A DNA stretch of 7,134 bases from Candidatus Poribacteria bacterium (GTDB lineage: Bacteria; Poribacteria; WGA-4E; WGA-3G): positions 1 to 7,134 of the forward strand of contig VYFM01000199.1 of NCBI GenBank assembly GCA_009842375.1, given 5' to 3'. Below, piece after piece: positions 1-6,236 of this stretch. Position 1 is the stretch's first letter; every line of letters begins with the position of its first letter. A program made the translations under genes and the position numbers. The notes beneath the pieces were generated by a model. That model saw only the letters and a list, made by a program, of their open reading frames with translations, searched no databases and was not told the origin of the DNA.

Positions 1-20
1 TTGTGATAGTGCTTGAAAAA

Positions 21-50
21 TTGAAATACTTTTGAAGTGGGAGGTATAAG
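21..50 (+). promoter_or_regulatory. Possible sigma70-type promoter upstream of ftsZ
   Basis: TTGAAA at 21-26 and TATAAG at 45-50 are separated by 18 bases, a reasonable match to -35/-10 spacing. It would leave a leader of about 95 bases before the ftsZ start at 153. The region is AT-rich, so such matches occur by chance, and ftsZ may instead be read from further upstream together with a gene outside the window. This is a sequence match only. Confidence 0.25.
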
Positions 51-152
51 GTTACCGTTGGAAAGACAACATTAAATGACTATTCAAACGGATGTTATAT
101 GCTGCATAGACATACCTAAGGATGAGTTGTACCAAGGTGACTGAAAGAAATA

Positions 153-1520
153 ATGATAGATTTTGAACAAGAAGAATTTGATAATGCAAGTGCGAAAATA
201 AAGGTTATTGGTGTTGGTGGAGCAGGCGGAAATGCTGTAAGACGTATGATAGAAGCAGGTCTCACCGGCATTGAGTTTTATGCTGTAAACACTGATCAGC
301 AGGCACTTAGCACATGCCATGGTGCGAAACAAATTCCGATTGGAATGAGCACAACCAATGGATTGGGTGCAGGTGCAAATCCTGAGATTGGAAAAAAGGC
401 TGCTGATGAAGACCGAGAAGTTTTACAAGAAATTGTTGATTCTGCAAACATGGTTTTTGTTGCAGCAGGTATGGGTGGTGGTACAGGAACTGGTGCAGCA
501 CCAGTTATAGCAGCTCTCGCTAAGGAGAAGGGTGCTTTAACAATTGGTGTCGTTACACGTCCATTTAATTTTGAAGGTAGACATCGTGCGGAAAAGGCTG
601 AAGTTGGATTGAATGAACTTCGAATAAGTGCTGACTCTGTCATCGTAGTTCCAAACCAACGTCTGATAGACACCATTGATAGGAAACTCCCTATTCCAGA
701 AGCATTCAAGATAGGCGATGAGATTCTATTACACGGTGTTCAGAGCATCTCTGATATTATTACGGAGGCAGGTGAAATTAATGTAGACTTTGCTGACGTT
801 GAAACTGTCATGCGTGATGCGGGAACAGCCTTGATGGGGATGGGGCGAGCCACTGGAGATAATCGGGCTCAAGCTGCTGCTGCTGCTGCTATTTCCTCAG
901 ACCTTCTTGAAGAAAACAGTATTGCAGGTGCTGTTGGTATGATCGTAAATATCACATCACCGCCAGATTTTACAATGGCGGAATTGGATGACACAATGCG
1001 AGTAATTGTAGAAGCTTCTGAAGATGCACAACCTATCTTTGGATTGGTCTATAAGGATGAATTGGAACTCAACGATGAAGTTCTGGTGACTGTAATTGCT
1101 ACAGGATTTGATCCGCCTTCTGATCTGGGTTATTCAACAAGCCAAGGAAGCCAAGGTGGTGGATTTAATCGTGGAGGTACAGGAGGTGCACAACAGAAAC
1201 CGATGTTCCAAGGCAGCCGTATTCGGAATAATGAATCCAGCGGTTCTGGACCTGGTCAACAAGGCACGCAACGTCCCGCATGGGACAGGCAACCACAGGA
1301 TAGAAAGGACGAGAAACTACCCGTGTCCTCACAATCGAGAACACCTGTATCTCAGCGTCAGCAACCACAACGAAATGCACAAGAACCACAACGAAATGCA
1401 CAAGAAGAACCGGAAAATGATCAGGCTGCAAATGATGAGCAAGAACAGAACAAAGAAAAACAGTGGGATATCCCAGCGTTTCTACGTGTTCAACAACGTC
1501 GTGATAAACGAAGAAACTAA
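153..1520 (+). CDS. ftsZ: Cell division protein FtsZ
   Basis: Tubulin-like GTPase that polymerises into the cytoplasmic Z ring and recruits the division machinery. The 455-residue product shows the N-terminal nucleotide-binding segment (KVIGVGGAGGNAV), the tubulin signature GGGTGTGAAP near residues 108-117, and the T7 catalytic loop with N210, D212 and D215. The globular part ends near residue 322. It is followed by a roughly 115-residue linker rich in Q, G, N, R and E, then the C-terminal conserved peptide WDIPAFLR (438-445) that binds FtsA/ZipA-type partners, and a basic tail. The protein is longer than the usual 380-400 residues because of the linker, which contains an exact 21-base tandem duplication. 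The ATG at 153 fits the family N-terminus; a weak AAGGTG lies 13 bases upstream. No other division-cluster gene is visible, but the gene starts close to the window edge. The next gene begins 46 bases downstream on the same strand, so co-transcription is possible. Confidence 0.97.
   Translation: MIDFEQEEFDNASAKIKVIGVGGAGGNAVRRMIEAGLTGIEFYAVNTDQQALSTCHGAKQIPIGMSTTNGLGAGANPEIGKKAADEDREVLQEIVDSANMVFVAAGMGGGTGTGAAPVIAALAKEKGALTIGVVTRPFNFEGRHRAEKAEVGLNELRISADSVIVVPNQRLIDTIDRKLPIPEAFKIGDEILLHGVQSISDIITEAGEINVDFADVETVMRDAGTALMGMGRATGDNRAQAAAAAAISSDLLEENSIAGAVGMIVNITSPPDFTMAELDDTMRVIVEASEDAQPIFGLVYKDELELNDEVLVTVIATGFDPPSDLGYSTSQGSQGGGFNRGGTGGAQQKPMFQGSRIRNNESSGSGPGQQGTQRPAWDRQPQDRKDEKLPVSSQSRTPVSQRQQPQRNAQEPQRNAQEEPENDQAANDEQEQNKEKQWDIPAFLRVQQRRDKRRN
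873..890 (+). repeat. (GCT)6 trinucleotide run inside ftsZ
   Basis: Six identical GCT codons encode six consecutive alanines in the helix just before the ISSDLLEE segment of FtsZ. Alanine-rich sequence is normal for this helix in the family, but uniform use of one codon makes the tract a microsatellite that could slip in units of three without breaking the frame. Confidence 0.8.
1363..1404 (+). repeat. 21-bp exact tandem duplication in the FtsZ linker
   Basis: Two identical 21-base units (1363-1383 and 1384-1404) lie head to tail and encode the doubled heptapeptide PQRNAQE near residues 404-418. The unit length is a multiple of three, so the frame is kept. The absence of any difference between copies suggests a recent slippage event in the unstructured linker, where length change is expected to be tolerated. 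Confidence 0.9.
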
Positions 1521-1555
1521 GTCTGTTCAAATTATTGAATATATAAATTATTAAC

Positions 1556-1560
1556 GAGGA
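1556..1560 (+). promoter_or_regulatory. Ribosome binding site supporting a TTG start
   Basis: GAGGA lies 6 bases before the TTG at 1567 and is the main reason for accepting this non-ATG start. Confidence 0.6.
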
Positions 1561-1566
1561 ACAATA

Positions 1567-3309
1567 TTGGATTTACGCCAGCACACACTTCAGCTACTAC
1601 AAACAGAAAAACACACAGTTGAAGATAAACGTGCATCAACACACTATAGGAAGTCTAACAGATTCGCATTGGTTTATCCGAGTACATACCAACTTGGCAT
1701 GTCAAGTTTAGGAGTGCAGGTGATACATACGACGTTGAATCGTCGTTCGGATACCGCTTGTGAACGTGTTTTTATTCCAGAATCAAAATGTGTTCACGAA
1801 TTGATCAAGAAGAATATCCCGCTTTTCTCATTAGAAACACAAACTCCTCTGAACGCATTTGATATAGTCGGATTTTCAGTTTCATTTGAATCTGATTATG
1901 TCAATATCGTACGTGCCTTGGAATTAGGTAAAATACCGCAGCTATCTGATGAACGTTCAGATTGGGATCCGCTTATCATCGCGGGTGGAATAAATATCTC
2001 TTATAATCCAGAACCGTTAGCGGATTTCATAGATGTCTTTGTGGTAGGTGAAGCAGAACTGATTATCCATGATTTGATGGATAAATTCAACGATTGGAAA
2101 CAGTCCAATACCCCTAAAGCAGAATTACTAAAATCTCTCGCAAAAGAACCAAGTTTGTATGTTCCAAGTTTTTATGATGTTTCATATCACACAGATGGAA
2201 CTGTAGAGGATGTCAGTGCTAAGCCTGGATTTCCAGACAAAATTCGTTCCGCAGCAGTACCAGTTCTTAATGATATAGAAACCTGTACACATATACATAC
2301 ACCTAACACAGAATTTTCCAACGCGCACCTGATTGAAATTGTACGAGGGTGTGGTAGGCAGTGTCGTTTCTGTGTAGCGGATTATGCACGTAGATGGCCT
2401 CGACACCGTACCGTAGATAACACGCTTGAACTGGCAGAAAAAGCACGAGGTATTACGGACAGAATTGGACTGGTTGGTGCGTCTATTTCTGATCATCCGC
2501 AGATTAACGAGATAGCAACTGGTTTGGTTGATCGAGGATTTCGTATCTCCTGTGCTTCGCTTCGTGCAGAAACAGTTGAAGCACCTTTGCTTGATGCACT
2601 TGCAGATAGTGATCAAGGTACGATCACTATCGCACCGGAAGTAGCAACTGAGGAACTACAAAAGGTTGTTAACAAAGCAATTCCGAAAGAACGTCTCTAT
2701 TACGTTTTTGAAGAGGCGTTGAAACGAGATATTCTTAACCTTCGGTTATATTTTCTCATTGGTGTTCCGCAGGAAACACCGAACGATGTAACTGCAATCG
2801 TGGATATGGCACGAGAGATGCGTACTATCTTGTTGCCACATGCTAAGCGTACAGGAAAAATAGGTCGTATAAGTTTTACAATTTCACCGATGGTGCCAAA
2901 GCCACATACACCATTTCAATGGGTAGCAATGGAACCACCAAAAACAATTGCAAAAAAGCTTGATTATCTGAAGCGGGAAATAAACAGACTTGGCAGTATC
3001 AAAGTGTCCTCTGCAAGTGCACGGATGGCACACCAGGAGGCTGTATTTGCCAGAGGAGACCGCCGGCTTGGAAAAGTTATTCTTGACCTTGCGCGAGGGA
3101 ATACTTGGAACAACGCATTCCGTACACATGGGTTAGCTCCAGATTTCTACGCACTTCGTCAACGTGGTTTCACCGAAGTAAACCCGTGGGATCATCTTGA
3201 CCTTAACGTTAAACCCCAATTTTTACAACTTGAACACAACAAACACGAAAAAGGTTTTATGACCAGTCAATGCGATACGACTGTCTGTAAAAAATGCGGT
3301 GCTTGTTAA
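1567..3309 (+). CDS. B12-binding-type radical SAM protein (TIGR03960-like)
   Basis: Predicted cytoplasmic iron-sulfur enzyme of the radical SAM superfamily; its substrate is not known. The 580-residue product begins with a Rossmann-like cobalamin-binding-type domain (about residues 30-215; ALVYPSTYQLGMSSLG near the start). The radical SAM cluster motif follows as C262-x3-C266-x2-C269, bounded by EIVRGCGRQCRFC. Further family landmarks are APEVATEEL (356-364) in the barrel and SPMVPKPHTPFQW (440-452). The C-terminus ends in an extra motif C569-x4-C574-x2-C577-x2-C580, which could hold a second cluster or a metal; this tail is seen in relatives such as TIGR03960 proteins. The DUF2344 partner that often accompanies this family, fused or adjacent, is absent here. 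I accept the TTG start at 1567 because GAGGA at 1556-1560 sits 6 bases upstream and no better start lies before the conserved N-terminus. The gene is 46 bases after ftsZ. Confidence 0.88.
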   Translation: MDLRQHTLQLLQTEKHTVEDKRASTHYRKSNRFALVYPSTYQLGMSSLGVQVIHTTLNRRSDTACERVFIPESKCVHELIKKNIPLFSLETQTPLNAFDIVGFSVSFESDYVNIVRALELGKIPQLSDERSDWDPLIIAGGINISYNPEPLADFIDVFVVGEAELIIHDLMDKFNDWKQSNTPKAELLKSLAKEPSLYVPSFYDVSYHTDGTVEDVSAKPGFPDKIRSAAVPVLNDIETCTHIHTPNTEFSNAHLIEIVRGCGRQCRFCVADYARRWPRHRTVDNTLELAEKARGITDRIGLVGASISDHPQINEIATGLVDRGFRISCASLRAETVEAPLLDALADSDQGTITIAPEVATEELQKVVNKAIPKERLYYVFEEALKRDILNLRLYFLIGVPQETPNDVTAIVDMAREMRTILLPHAKRTGKIGRISFTISPMVPKPHTPFQWVAMEPPKTIAKKLDYLKREINRLGSIKVSSASARMAHQEAVFARGDRRLGKVILDLARGNTWNNAFRTHGLAPDFYALRQRGFTEVNPWDHLDLNVKPQFLQLEHNKHEKGFMTSQCDTTVCKKCGAC

Positions 3310-3331
3310 ACAATTGCTGGATTGTGTTTTT
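3310..3331 (+). terminator. Weak possible intrinsic terminator after the radical SAM gene
   Basis: ACAAT (3310-3314) can pair with ATTGT (3321-3325) around a 6-base loop, followed by five T at 3327-3331. The stem is short and AT-rich, so termination would be inefficient at best, and read-through into the LamG gene is possible. Confidence 0.3.
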
Positions 3332-3380
3332 ATGTTGTCTTGATTTGATAATTGACATACGTGAGAATGAATTACTATGA

Positions 3381-3386
3381 GGAGGG
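3381..3386 (+). promoter_or_regulatory. Strong ribosome binding site that fixes the GTG start at 3394
   Basis: GGAGGG ends 7 bases before the GTG at 3394. This places the start 14 codons inside the longest open frame (which opens with TTG at 3352) and makes the protein begin directly with a clean signal peptide. Confidence 0.8.
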
Positions 3387-3393
3387 ACTTACA

Positions 3394-4173
3394 GTGTTAA
3401 GATGGATAAAATTCACAGTGATATTGGTTACATTACTGTCATTATTCATTGTAGCTCCGCACACATTCGCGGATTTAGATGATGAATCACTCGTGTTATA
3501 CTTTTCCTTTGATGAAGGCAAGGGGGACACAGCAAAAGATAGTTCTAATTATGGACATGATGGTGACCTTATAGCAAATCCCTCTTGGGTTGATGGTAAA
3601 TTTGATAGCATGGCACTTGAATTTGATGGAGCAAAAAGTCAATATGTAAAAGTTCCAATAAACGACACCCTCCAGTTGAGAGAACAGTTTACCGTAGCTT
3701 TTTGGGTTAAACGTGGAGCCAATCAGGTTGCGACATGGAACTATATGGTTGCTGCTGGTTCACTTGTATGGGCAACTATTTTTAATAGAGATTCACAGAA
3801 AACTTATCTCTGGTCCAAAGGTCCTAACTGGCAACAAAAAGGTATTACCGATGAAAACCAACCTCAAGATTGGGTGCATATTGCTGTGACGCATGATATA
3901 CAGAATGATGTAAGTATTTATTATGATGGCAAAAAAGTCGGTGGTGGACCAAAACCACCAGCAATTATTCAGATTGACGGTTCAGTAATGGTTGGAGCAA
4001 GACATCCAGGTCTTGAATTTTTTACGGGGATAATTGACGAAGTGTATCTCTTTCATCGAATCCTTTCCGTTGATGAGATAAACAGTGTTAAAGATGGTGC
4101 ATTTTTATCTGTAGAACCTGCGGGTAAATTGTCTACAAGATGGGGTATTATAAAAGCTGAATACAAAAAATAG
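3394..4173 (+). CDS. Secreted LamG / concanavalin-A-like domain protein
   Basis: Predicted exported 259-residue protein made of one LamG-type (Laminin_G_3-like) beta-sandwich, a fold usually involved in carbohydrate or protein binding. The start is GTG, chosen for the GGAGGG 7 bases upstream. Residues 1-26 form a signal peptide: positive R3 and K6, a hydrophobic core around 7-21, and a TFA cleavage site before D27. The domain spans about 31-235. It opens with the typical LVLYFSFDEG and DSSNYGHDG, continues with LEFDG, FTVAFWVK, WVHIAVTHD and YYDGKKVG, and closes with GIIDEVYLFHRILS. These are the standard landmarks of this fold. No catalytic domain, membrane anchor or sorting signal is evident, although the tail GKLSTRWG recalls the short C-terminal end of related poribacterial-type proteins (from memory, not searched). 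A strong terminator follows. The ligand is unknown, and any link to the convergent sulfatase operon is only suggested by proximity. Confidence 0.85.
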   Translation: MLRWIKFTVILVTLLSLFIVAPHTFADLDDESLVLYFSFDEGKGDTAKDSSNYGHDGDLIANPSWVDGKFDSMALEFDGAKSQYVKVPINDTLQLREQFTVAFWVKRGANQVATWNYMVAAGSLVWATIFNRDSQKTYLWSKGPNWQQKGITDENQPQDWVHIAVTHDIQNDVSIYYDGKKVGGGPKPPAIIQIDGSVMVGARHPGLEFFTGIIDEVYLFHRILSVDEINSVKDGAFLSVEPAGKLSTRWGIIKAEYKK

Positions 4174-4194
4174 GTTAGGGTTAGGTATAGCAAT

Positions 4195-4221
4195 AAGGGC
4201 AGAGTTACCTCTGCCCTTTTT
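4195..4221 (+). terminator. Strong rho-independent terminator after the LamG gene
   Basis: A perfect 10-bp stem (AAGGGCAGAG at 4195-4204 pairing with CTCTGCCCTT at 4209-4218) has a TTAC tetraloop, and the T run extends to 4221 and is followed by CGTTTT. It lies 22 bases after the LamG stop codon. On the opposite strand the stem is followed by TTATTGC rather than a clean T run, so it is at best a weak terminator for the convergent operon. Confidence 0.93.
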
Positions 4222-4312
4222 CGTTTTATCCCTTGTGAGTGGTGATTAGTAGGGGTTGGACTGTTTAACGTGAAACCAATCCATTAAGATTCAATAGTTG
4301 GGTTATATTTAC
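4222..4312. other. Convergent intergenic spacer without recognised feature
   Basis: This is the remainder of the gap between the two convergent transcription units. I see no open frame of note and no clear terminator for the leftward operon. The only symmetry is an AT-rich GTTATA/TATAAC inverted repeat at 4302-4319, overlapping the redoxin stop codon and lacking a T run in either direction. Confidence 0.5.
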
Positions 4313-4927
4313 CTATAACGATTCCAATTCATTTAATGCTGCTATAATCTGCCCTGAAGATGTTCTACCACCGTATCTTGTCCCGAGGTCTTTCCAAGCG
4401 ATTTTTCCATTTTCATCAATAATGTAGGTTGTAGGACGTGCTAATCCTGAACCATTCTGGTCAAAAGCATTGTAGTCCTCAATAGTATGTTTGTCATCAT
4501 CTGAAAGTAGGAGATAAGATATATTCTCACTATTACGTGTATTAGATGCACCTGCTGGAGAATCTGCACTAATAGCAATCAATTCAGCTGCACCAGCTTC
4601 TTTAATGTTCTCATAACCATCCTGCAACTCACCGAGTTGTCCTCTACAAAACGGTCATCCACCAGTGGCATAGAAAGCAAGCACAACCACTTTTCCTGTG
4701 TAGTCGTCCAAAGAATGTATATTACCATCTCCATCAGGAAGTGAAAATGCGGGTGCTGTCTCACCTATTGATAAGCCTTCACCAGCAGGTAAAGGGTCGA
4801 AAGTTGGTTCTTGCGGGTCTGTTAATATATCTTCTGGAAGCATATTAGTATCAAGGCATCCAAAACCTATCAGTGCCACAGCAATTAGTGCGGCAAACGC
4901 AAGACCATTAATTAGTCTATTCATCAT
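4313..4927 (-). CDS. Selenocysteine-containing thioredoxin-fold redoxin (AhpC/TSA-like), probable lipoprotein
   Basis: Predicted envelope thiol/selenol oxidoreductase or peroxidase of the AhpC/TSA-Redoxin superfamily, 204 residues with selenocysteine at 91. Residues 1-24 form an export signal with a hydrophobic stretch (9-22) and GFGC, an imperfect lipobox with C24 as the candidate lipidated residue. A linker rich in D, P and E follows. The domain opens with GETAPAFSLPDGDG and VVVLAFYATGG, reaches U91-P92-F93-C94 (then RGQLGELQ), and continues to the cis-proline loop ARPTTYIID (P165) and GKIAW. The in-frame TGA at 4655-4657 replaces the first cysteine of the CPFC active site seen in relatives. 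The frame is intact on both sides, and a SECIS-like hairpin follows at once. Start ATG 4927 is chosen because GAAGGAG lies 9 bases upstream; it overlaps the sulfatase end by 11 bases, implying coupled translation. Alternatives are a nonsense mutation or a TGC-to-TGA sequencing error. A standard gene caller would split or truncate this gene. Confidence 0.82.
4616..4655 (-). promoter_or_regulatory. Bacterial SECIS-like hairpin
   Basis: Read on the minus strand from the A of the UGA: ACCGUUUUG (4655-4647) pairs fully with CAGGAUGGU (4624-4616), giving 9 pairs of which three are G-U. A 7-base 5'-side bulge UAGAGGA (4646-4640) follows, then the perfect 6-bp upper stem CAACUC/GAGUUG (4639-4634 with 4630-4625) and a GGU apical loop (4633-4631). 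The loop begins 22 bases after the UGA. Known bacterial SECIS elements sit immediately 3' of the UGA inside the coding region, with a small loop carrying G in its first two positions at about this distance; this matches. The structure was folded by eye. Confidence 0.78.
4655..4657 (-). other. UGA selenocysteine codon (Sec91)
   Basis: The TGA lies in frame between GGT-GGA and CCG-TTT-TGT. The peptide GG-U-PFCR aligns with the GGWCPFCR active site of AhpC/TSA-like proteins, with the UGA exactly on the first cysteine. UGA decodes as selenocysteine through SelB and tRNA-Sec when a SECIS follows. The same operon uses TGA as a true stop at 6233-6235, so wholesale reassignment is unlikely. Confidence 0.8.
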
Positions 4928-6236
4928 ATTCAATTACTCCTTCGTCTCCTTGTGTTTGCATCCATTTTTGAACATCAGCACGCATCTGTTCAAGAATTGG
5001 GTGTGATGTTGGATCATAAGCTATATTGTCAAATTCGTAAGGATCTACAGTTATATCATACAGTTCCTCAACAGGATGGTGTTGTGTTAAATAAACAAGT
5101 TTAGCAGTATTAGGGTCATGTTTTGCTTTTTCCACCCAACTGTTCCATACCTCTGCATGGCTTTCTGGTATACCCTCTACCTGAGTGAAATGCGTGGTCC
5201 AAGTATTTTCAGGCATAAGGTTTAAGATATATTTGTATCGGTTATTTCTAACACATCTTTGTGGGAATACGTTCATGTTTCCATCGCGTGTATGTGTGCC
5301 GTATATTTTATCACGAAAAGTTGCTTGTTGTCCACACAAAACATCCTTGTAACTTCTCCCATCAATCTCTTTAGAAGGTTCCCCTCCTGCGATATCAATA
5401 AGTGTTGGTAAGAAATCAATATGAGAAATCATTGCGTCTGATACAGAACCATTTGGAACTACGTCTTGCCACCTTGCGATAAATGGAAGATGAATACCTG
5501 TATCGTATAATGTCCACTTGCAGTGGGGCCACTCAGATCCGTGATCAGTTGTATATATAAAAAGTGTGTTATCTGAATATCCGTGTGTTTCCAACATTCT
5601 ATCAATTTCTCCAATACGTGTATCCATCGTAGTGATATCCTGATAGTAGTTTGCAAGTGCTTTTCGTGCAATAGGTGTATCTGCCATATAAGGAGGCAAG
5701 GGAAGTGTGTTCGGGTCATATATCTTGTTCGGTTCCCAAGTAACATGTGGGTTACTATCACCTAAAATAAGACAGATCGGTTGATTAGGTTTTTCTTGCC
5801 GATGGGTAGATAAAAATCTTTCAACAGGAACGGTATCAAGACCTTCGGCGCGATATTTACGTCTATGTTCTTCGCGTTTTGGTAGAAATCCACCGATATA
5901 TTCAAAATCGAAGAGTTCAGCAGGTTTCACATGTGTTTTTCCTGCGATAGCGACCCTATAACCTTGTTGGCGTAGCAGTTTTGGTAAGGTATCAAGTGTT
6001 GCATGACATTCTGTATGGTTCCCCATAGCACCGTGTCGCGCAGGATATAATCCTGTGTATAGTGTGGATCGTGAAGGTGCGCAGGTAGGTGTTGGTGTAA
6101 ATGCTTGCGTAAAACGCATTCCATGTTCAGCAATGCGATCTAAGTGTGGTGTTTTGATATGTGTGTTTCCGTAGCAACCGAGGTATTCCATGCCATGATC
6201 ATCGGATAGATAGACAATAATATTTGGTTTCGTCAT
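4917..6236 (-). CDS. Type I (formylglycine-dependent) sulfatase
   Basis: Predicted hydrolase of sulfate esters or N-sulfates in the alkaline-phosphatase superfamily, 439 residues. The N-terminal metal ligands D12 and D13 lie in SDDHG. The activation motif is C52-A-P-S-R56 (CxPSR type), whose cysteine is oxidised to formylglycine by a maturation enzyme encoded elsewhere. Further active-site elements are GKTH (K100, H102), H164 in NPHVTWEP, the second metal site TDHG (D231, H232), and K240. The order and spacing are complete, so the enzyme should be active if matured. There is no signal peptide: the protein starts directly at the first core strand (NIIVYLSDDHG), suggesting cytoplasmic action on imported sulfated compounds, unlike most secreted sulfatases. 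Sequence flavour recalls sulfamidase (N-sulfoglucosamine sulfohydrolase)-like sulfatases, but substrate cannot be assigned. Its ATG overlaps the PhyH stop (ATGA) and has GAGGG 6 bases upstream; its 3' end overlaps the selenoredoxin start. Translation is probably coupled across all three genes. Confidence 0.95.
   Translation of the reverse strand: MTKPNIIVYLSDDHGMEYLGCYGNTHIKTPHLDRIAEHGMRFTQAFTPTPTCAPSRSTLYTGLYPARHGAMGNHTECHATLDTLPKLLRQQGYRVAIAGKTHVKPAELFDFEYIGGFLPKREEHRRKYRAEGLDTVPVERFLSTHRQEKPNQPICLILGDSNPHVTWEPNKIYDPNTLPLPPYMADTPIARKALANYYQDITTMDTRIGEIDRMLETHGYSDNTLFIYTTDHGSEWPHCKWTLYDTGIHLPFIARWQDVVPNGSVSDAMISHIDFLPTLIDIAGGEPSKEIDGRSYKDVLCGQQATFRDKIYGTHTRDGNMNVFPQRCVRNNRYKYILNLMPENTWTTHFTQVEGIPESHAEVWNSWVEKAKHDPNTAKLVYLTQHHPVEELYDITVDPYEFDNIAYDPTSHPILEQMRADVQKWMQTQGDEGVIEYDE
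4937..4943 (-). promoter_or_regulatory. Shine-Dalgarno site of the selenoredoxin, inside the sulfatase gene
   Basis: GAAGGAG lies 9 bases before the ATG at 4927, within the last codons of the sulfatase. It decides the start over the TTG at 4933 (spacing too short) and the second ATG at 4924 (12 bases). Confidence 0.75.

Noticed and set aside
3..35. A short open frame at the left edge ending in EKLKYF and TGA, perhaps the end of an upstream gene such as ftsA, whose products often end in an amphipathic helix.
   Set aside because: Only ten codons are visible, too few to identify or even establish as coding.
76..144. A 22-codon ORF (ATG to TGA) just ahead of ftsZ, a possible leader peptide.
   Set aside because: No good ribosome binding site, no attenuator-like hairpins nearby and no recognisable composition. 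A frame of this length is expected by chance.
296..709. Long minus-strand open frame opposite ftsZ.
   Set aside because: It lies fully within the conserved FtsZ core, has no recognisable domain and is explained as an antisense shadow of the real gene.
3352..3378. TTGACA with a downstream TACTAT as a promoter for the LamG gene.
   Set aside because: The spacing is only 15 bases, and transcription would begin inside or after the GGAGGG ribosome binding site that clearly serves this gene.
4302..4319. GTTATA/TATAAC inverted repeat as terminator of the minus-strand operon.
   Set aside because: The six-bp stem is entirely weak except one pair, overlaps the stop codon and has no T run after it in the leftward direction.
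4313..4933. Two separate genes or a redoxin pseudogene split by a nonsense codon.
   Set aside because: The frame, domain order and length are intact on both sides, the TGA is at the catalytic cysteine position, and a SECIS-like hairpin follows. The second piece has no credible ATG start of its own; its only initiator is a TTG inside the hairpin.
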